This document shows positions 58,252 through 64,000 of a stretch of DNA of 64,000 nt, in pieces. Numbering within the stretch: position 1 is the first letter of the stretch; every line of letters begins with the position of its first letter. The notes beneath the pieces were generated by a model. It ran no database searches. It had not been told where the DNA came from and saw only the letters and a list, made by a program, of their open reading frames with translations. The position numbers were made by a program, and so were the translations under genes. The DNA is from Paramacrobiotus metropolitanus (taxonomy: Eukaryota; Tardigrada; Eutardigrada; Parachela; Macrobiotidae), in NCBI RefSeq assembly GCF_019649055.1, contig NW_026570367.1:124001-188000 (forward strand), in the 5' to 3' direction.

Positions 58252-61200
58252 ATGGCAGGCCGAAGCGACAAAGATAGACACGTTACTCTGGGAGCCGGAA
58301 AATCTGGCAAATTTATAATTCCTGCTGATCCGAGAGGTTTTCAAGATCCCAAGTACTGGTAAGTGACTTTCCTAGGATCGTTCCTTTGCACTCCGATCTG
58401 TCCAACTTGCCTCTGGAATTTACAACACGTGGTGGCCGATTCATTACAGGAACCAGTTTTTTGCGTCGCGCAATACGGCTTTCGAATGGTGAGGCATTAT
58501 TGATTAAAACCTTTGCAGTTTTTCATGGTAATGTTTTGCAATTCACAGGTACGGGAATTTTCTGGAATCAGCGGACATTCTGTGCAAGTACATAAAGCCG
58601 AAAGATAACATTTTGGTCATCGGATCGGGAAACAGTGAACTGAGCGCTGATATGTACCGAGCTGGCTTAAAAAATATTACAAACATCGACATCAGGTGAA
58701 TTTTTGCCTTTCATGCATATTCAGAAATTTCGTGTTTTATAGAAGTTTCTTTGATTTAGTCAGGTTGTAATTGATCGCATGACGAAAAAATATCGAGAAA
58801 GCTGCCCGGATATGAAATTTATTACGGATGATGTCACGAAGGTACGGTAAACAAATTTTCGTAAAAAAGGTTCGAATTACGATTAATACAAGTCGACTGA
58901 CTTAAATTAATTGAATTTCACCATATGTAAGATTTATAGTTTAAAATTGTTATATTACTTAAACAGACTTATGTATTTGGTAGTTTATTCCCTTCGGTAC
59001 TGCATACTATAATTTTTTTTCACTTTTATTTAATAGAAACTTAATTAATTGAATACAGTACCTTTTTTAGTTGCTTCGCATGATTAATTTTGGTGATGTC
59101 GTATTATTTTTTGCTCTACCTAAAGTGCCGGAATTGAAAAACCGTAATACAGACAGATTGTTTTCAGATGGCGACAGTTTCCGATGAAAGCTATACGGTT
59201 GTGCTGGATAAAGCCACATTTGATGCGTTGATCGCCGATGATTCAGCCGCAAGTGGTGAAATCGCTAGAAAAATCTGCAGCGAAGTCGATCGGGTTTTGA
59301 AATGGGGTGGTCGCTATGTCTGCATTAGCTTGGCGCAGAAACATGTTCTCGCTCCCCTAGTTGTTAATATGGCCGAAAAGTTAGTGCAAACTTTTTCAGA
59401 AAATTTTACTTTTATTGGGACTTAAAGTATTTTGCTGATGCTGTATATTATTTTTTTAAAGGAACTATGCTATCCGTGCCCATGTGCTGAATGTGGATAC
59501 ATCGGAATCTGAGCGTCCAAACGATATCGTATTTTGCTTCGTGTTCACGAAAATGAAACCGGGTGGCGCATTAATATGTGACATGCAGTTAAATCCTCGG
59601 GAAAAAATTACTCGCGTTGAAGATCTCCACCAGTTTATAAAGCGCATTCGCGAGCATCAGTACATCCAGACGTTGGCCAAATTTCTAAAACTGGGGTAAG
59701 TTTTCTGAAATACGAATCCAGCGTAGTGCTTTTTAAACATTTATTCTGGAGAGCAGTAAATAAGTATGACATAATTTTCATTAATACTCAAGATAGCATT
59801 TCTAATTCGAAATAGCGCATTTTTAACATTAGTAAATCTGATCAAATTATTGTGGAACAACAGTAAGTGCGCTCCTGTTTTCTCTTCTGTAATTCTTCCG
59901 TTCCATGGGTTTAATTGCAGGAGATATGATGCAGTGGAAGGCGAGCATCTGAAAATATTTAATGAAAAATCCATCCACTGCTACAATCTGTATCCTTTCA
60001 AGCCGCAAGTTAAAAAGGCTCAATTCACTGCAGCTTGCTTTATTATACCGCCAGGGAGGTAATTCTTTTCCACCTTGCTGTGTGAGAATTTTGAATATTC
60101 CTTGTTGGGATCCACAATTTGTAGATCCAAAACGTTTCTTTACGGAACTCACGAAGGAAGGAAAGAAGTGGCTGAACAGAATATAAGTGCTCAGCTGGTT
60201 TTGTTTGTGGAAGTTATTGAGCCACCGAATGGACGGTTTAGTTTTGATGCCGTTAAAGAACAGCTGACTCCACATTTGCGGGATTTGATGCCATTGAAGT
60301 TATTCGAAAAAGTAAGCTGTGGTGAAGGTAGTTTTTGTGAAACTGTCTATCAGTTGTAGAATTTTTTCTATCAGTTTCTTGTTTGTGTTGTGATATTATT
60401 TCAGATTTTGTGTGCGAGTTGCAAAAAAATATCAGCAGTTGGTTGGTTGGTTTTCAGTCGTTTTTTGGTCTTCTTTTCTTGTCGTCAGTATCAAGAACCT
60501 GGCGGGGTATCCGAGTCGTGCACCCGCACATAACTGGGATCGTGTTTGTAGATAATATAAGTTTGTGTTTGTGGATAATAATTATATAGATATAAGTTTG
60601 TGAATAATATAAGTTTTTTATGACCGGATTTCTAATCTGCAGTTTTTCGGAACTGCGAAATTTTTACTGTTTGAAACTTGTGACGAATTTTTGCATCTCG
60701 GGGCGTTCTTTATTTGCCTAGATGGTGTTCCTCACGGATGGTGCATTTCCAGAATCAGAAAAAATTGTGCCTGGGGATGAAATTGTTTACGAAGGCAGTT
60801 CGCCTACAACTGGCGAATACCGCATTTTGGAACGTCGGCTTCCAGGAGAAAATGATTTTGAGCGACGACTGGTATTTCTTGATACTCCGCATGTTATTCA
60901 GACAGAAGTGCGGTTAAAAAAGGGTAATTGTCTTGCCTTCTTACGTTGCTTTAAATCACCTTTCTGAGTTTAGTTTTCTTGATTTTTGTGAGTTATTGTA
61001 GTACCTCCAAATAATGCAAACAAAACAGGAGTAGAATTCAACCGGGATTACCTACCGAGTGACTATCAGCGGTGTATTATTGCATCGCTAATCAACCACA
61101 AGAAACTTCGTGGTCAGTCGATGTGACTACAATGGTATGCGTAAAAAACTAATCGGATTTCGTTATAGATGGACAGAAAATCAAAATTCTGTTAATCGGA

Positions 61201-62281
61201 TTGGGTGGGGGATCTTTAACCTCATTTATGCATCAGAATTTCCCGACGGCTGTGATTGAAGCAGTAGAGATTGACCCTGCAATGGTCCAGATTGCAATAG
61301 AGTTTTTCGGGTTGATCATTGATGAACGATGTGGAGCCCATGTGGGGGATGGTATTCCATATTTGAAGGAAGCAGCACAACGGGATGATCGTTACGACGC
61401 GATCATTATTGACGCAGACACGAAAGATTCTCGATTGCCGCTACGCTGTCCACCTGCCGCCTTTCTCAATCAAGAGATGTTGCGAACAATGCGTGGTCTT
61501 GTTAATCCTGACGGTAATTTAAGCTGACAGTTAACGTATAATAAACAGTAAATACCGGCACTGCTTTCGTATGCATGTGTGAATATTACATATTTGGGAC
61601 GGTTGACAAATACGTGGCTACTAAACTTTCTACTGGCATTACTTCAGTATTGATATATTACTATCTTTAAATTAAATATAATTTATGTTTTTAAATGTCG
61701 AGGCTTATTTTTGGGGAAATATTAATTTGCGTACATCTGCCCAGCTGCCAGGAGAATTTACGTATCGTTTTAAAATTCAAAATTTTTAACGAGATATGTG
61801 GAAGAGGATTGGAAAAGTTTATGGTTTTGTAAATGTTGGGCGTTTTTAGACATTCATTAAAATGATTATCGTCTCCTTGTGACACACGGCACTTTAAATC
61901 AAACACTTACTTACTTTTTTCAGGAATGGTTATCATAAATATATTGACGAGAAAGGTAAGACCGAAAGTAGTCAGGAGAAAATAGTATAGACTTCCGAAC
62001 AGGTGGTACTCTGTTAGGCCGAAATAGCAGACGCAGTGAAGAATGGGATCTTGAACGTCTTCGGGAATGTTGTGTATACGTTGGGACTGGATGATGAGCT
62101 GAATAGCACAGCCGTAGCTTTACACCCAAGCTATTTTGTACCGGGGCCTGACGACAAATTAGACGGTGAATACAAGATGCGTTCTAAAGATGCATTGGAA
62201 TATTGGAAAGAGGGCCTAAGAGAATTTAATCGAAGGATGGACGAGAAAGATGGCGAGATACTGCTGGATGGTATGGTTTAA
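58252..62281 (+). CDS. METTL13: METTL13 (eEF1A lysine and N-terminal methyltransferase)
   Basis: Two-domain methyltransferase; by family, the N-terminal domain methylates eEF1A Lys55 and the C-terminal domain its N-terminus. Exons: 58252-58358, 58450-58488, 58549-58695, 58760-58841, 59168-59379, 59462-59695, 59921-60058, 60125-60311, 60721-60923, 61002-61112, 61169-61513, 61924-61955 and 62019-62281; sum 2,100 nt, 699 aa, the same as human (recalled). Domain 1: FEWYG, then ILVIGSGNSELSADMY (about residues 70-85), VVLDKATFDA and GRYVCISLAQKH. Linker: THEGRKEVAEQN. Domain 2: ILLIGLGGGSL (about 493-503), EAVEIDPAMVQIA and DGIPYL. The exon of only 32 nt (61924-61955) encodes GMVIINILTRK, the strand matching EGVFILNLVCR. 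All junctions are GT-AG and the gene appears intact. Confidence 0.95.
60543..60616 (+). repeat. Degenerate short tandem repeats in a METTL13 intron
   Basis: Three diverged copies of a unit like GTTTGT(A/G)GATAATATAA lie in the intron 60312-60720. This looks like local slippage and is not known to be functional. Confidence 0.6.
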
Positions 62282-64000
62282 TAATATATTTAGTGCACAG
62301 TTAAATAGTTAAATATGTTTAGTATTTTGGTTAATAATATTTCTTTAGTTATTTACGCAGTGTTAGTCGGATAATCGGGTTAGCTTTAACTGAATTTTTT
62401 TAAGTTTTGATTTGGTCAGTTAGGGAGATGTAGATATGTACAAAGTAGTTATCAGGAGAATTCGTGCTTCGAGGCTAGTTTGTAAATACTGGCAAACGAT
62501 AAAAAATTCTTGGTTTTTAAGGGTCACTGTGGTGGAAGCGGTTGGAAATAATATTCACTATTCCATTCCTTATGGGGAAAGAGGAATATGCTGTGCCGGA
62601 AAGCGATTCCAGTTCCTTCAAGTTTAAACAGGACTGAGAACACTTTGCTATGCGATTTTTCTCTTCGCCGTTAATTTGGGTGAATTACACATTGCTTGTA
62701 TTTTCTTTCAGCAGTTAATACTTGTACTGTGGAAGTTGTTAGTTGTTGCGGTTGATCAGTTCTTTTTATTTTTGTATGTTAAAGTATCGCCGCGCTCGGG
62801 TCGGCCCGGTCGTATGAAGGATTTACTAAAAAAATAAAGGTTCATTCGTGCATTAAAGCTTTGAGATTGTTAAGGTAATAAATTTTGCTGATTCGCTCCA
62901 GGCCGTCAAATTAAAAGATGCAGTTACGGACTTTTGAATAATACCGGGAAAATTGTCAGTCAGATACCGAAAGATTTTGCAAATTATCCGTGAATACTGT
63001 ATACGTAGATCACACAGTTTCATAATAATAATGTGCCTCGCTAAGACATGGCACTATAAGACTGAAGCGAAGCACAAAAGTTTTATGCAAAAGTAGTGTG
63101 TGTCATGTACATGTTTTTGGTGGATGAGACCGGAACAAGCATGCAGTTAACTGGAAGCACAGCTGGAAGTGTGCCGGTAAAGTGCACATTTAGATCGCTC
63201 CGCTAGAATCTTTACTACAGCGGTCTCAGTATATTGGTATCAAATTATTAAATTAAATTAGAACCAGTTAATATCTATATTAGAACACTTATTACTTACT
63301 ATGGAGTACTTGTACAAGTAGTTGTGATACAGTACACGAAGCAGAACTAAAATTGTGGGAAAAGAACAATTTGAATGTGCATAATTTGCATCAGTATGTA
63401 CTAATAAGTACTGAGCAGTTTAGCTACGTATACAGTAGTGTATTATAAGGTGCTAGCTGATTGCGGTGAGCGCAATGTAAAATTGAACTGAATCCTGTAA
63501 AAACTTGATCAGCAAATCTTTCGATTATTACCTATTAGCACCTGCGAGACATATCTGTATAATATTTCATGTGGTTACAACAGCAGTATGTCAATAACTA
63601 CAAACCTTTGGCAACTGAAGTGATTGTGAGCAAATGGCGAGGCGGTCGGTAACTTCTCCACACAGGAACTAGGTCGGGGGATGATTTCTTAAGAGTCGAG
63701 CGGTGAGAGGGAAGAGTACTGCGTCCTTGTATGTGCAGCCATAAAACCCATACTTCAGTATTGGAACAACCATACGAGGCCCATGATTCGGCCAAGGAAA
63801 ATGTGTTGCAATGCCGTATCACATATATGTGCGGCGATTGTGCGAGTATCTCTAAAGATGGACCGCGTCGGCGTTTGTCTCTCATTTTCGTGTGTTATGG
63901 AATGGTCGACATCCATGGACGGCTACGACTATAGATACAAATGAACTGATCAATGGTCCGATAAGTTGCATATATAGAGCAGCGCGACAGTAAGTACCGT
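62282..64000. other. Downstream region of METTL13 to the window end
   Basis: AT-rich with no frame of recognisable protein character. A polyadenylation-like AATAAA occurs near 62833, which could end the METTL13 transcript. The overlapping open frames at 63598-63934 are antisense to each other and are not called. Confidence 0.45.

Noticed and set aside
59390-59430. Possible homopolymer frameshift at the METTL13 exon 5/6 junction
   Set aside because: A normal donor AA|GTTAGT at 59379|59380 restores frame, gives a perfect-length alignment and makes the whole protein 699 aa.
60360-60720. Possible extra METTL13 exon at 60383-60589
   Set aside because: Exons 60125-60311 and 60721-60923 join in phase with conserved sequence on both sides, so this is intron.
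1-64000. tRNA genes, rRNA genes or CRISPR arrays
   Set aside because: No B-box-like tRNA core in good context, no rRNA and no regular spacer-repeat pattern was seen on either strand; a tRNAscan or Infernal run would settle it.

Overview
The window is animal nuclear DNA. Genes are split by GT-AG introns of about 50 bp to several kb, on both strands, in fairly AT-rich sequence with GC-richer exons. No bacterial operons, CRISPR array or tRNA gene were seen. Three features point to an ecdysozoan invertebrate: a fused NitFhit gene, a contactin that begins with a C-type lectin domain, and compact introns. I could not fix the phylum. A tardigrade or a small crustacean would fit, but this is inference.

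Layout: the 3' part of a bubblegum-type acyl-CoA synthetase (+, 2-3057); ribosomal protein eL29 (-, 4512-5418); an AFG2A/SPATA5-like double AAA ATPase (+, 6214-8846); an MKP-3/DUSP6-type phosphatase (-, 10744-13145); a DEPTOR-like DEP-DEP-PDZ protein (+, 15535-17809); NitFhit (-, 18174-20367); contactin with CLECT, Ig and FN3 domains (+, 22702-about 29219); a large stretch without recognisable genes (29.2-37.7 kb); the 3' part of a PDZRN3/4-like gene (+, 37717-43327); a nuclear receptor with a DNA-binding domain but no visible ligand-binding domain (+, 44505-46542); a minus-strand cluster of small secreted-type genes (47.2-52.2 kb); a PNLDC1/PARN-like exonuclease (-, 53656-56768); a dead fragment of a non-LTR retroelement carrying an internal inversion (57035-57990); and a complete METTL13 (+, 58252-62281). 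Exon phases were checked codon by codon for most genes. METTL13 closes at 699 codons plus stop, AFG2A at 614, MKP-3 at 378, DEPTOR at 441, the nuclear receptor at 328 and eL29 at 77.

The least familiar content is at 47.2-52.2 kb. Two neighbouring genes encode short proteins built from repeats of the type LCNGxYYTYP(Y/F)xGC, followed by Pro/Asn-rich modules ending in PIG or similar. Every internal exon whose ends I could set is phase 1-1. A third gene beside them encodes a Tyr/Gly/Ser/Arg-rich secreted protein with a clear TATA box. I know of no described family matching the CNG repeat.

Three otherwise sound genes (NitFhit, contactin and one CNG gene) each need one single-base frame correction. 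This pattern looks more like assembly indels than three pseudogenes.
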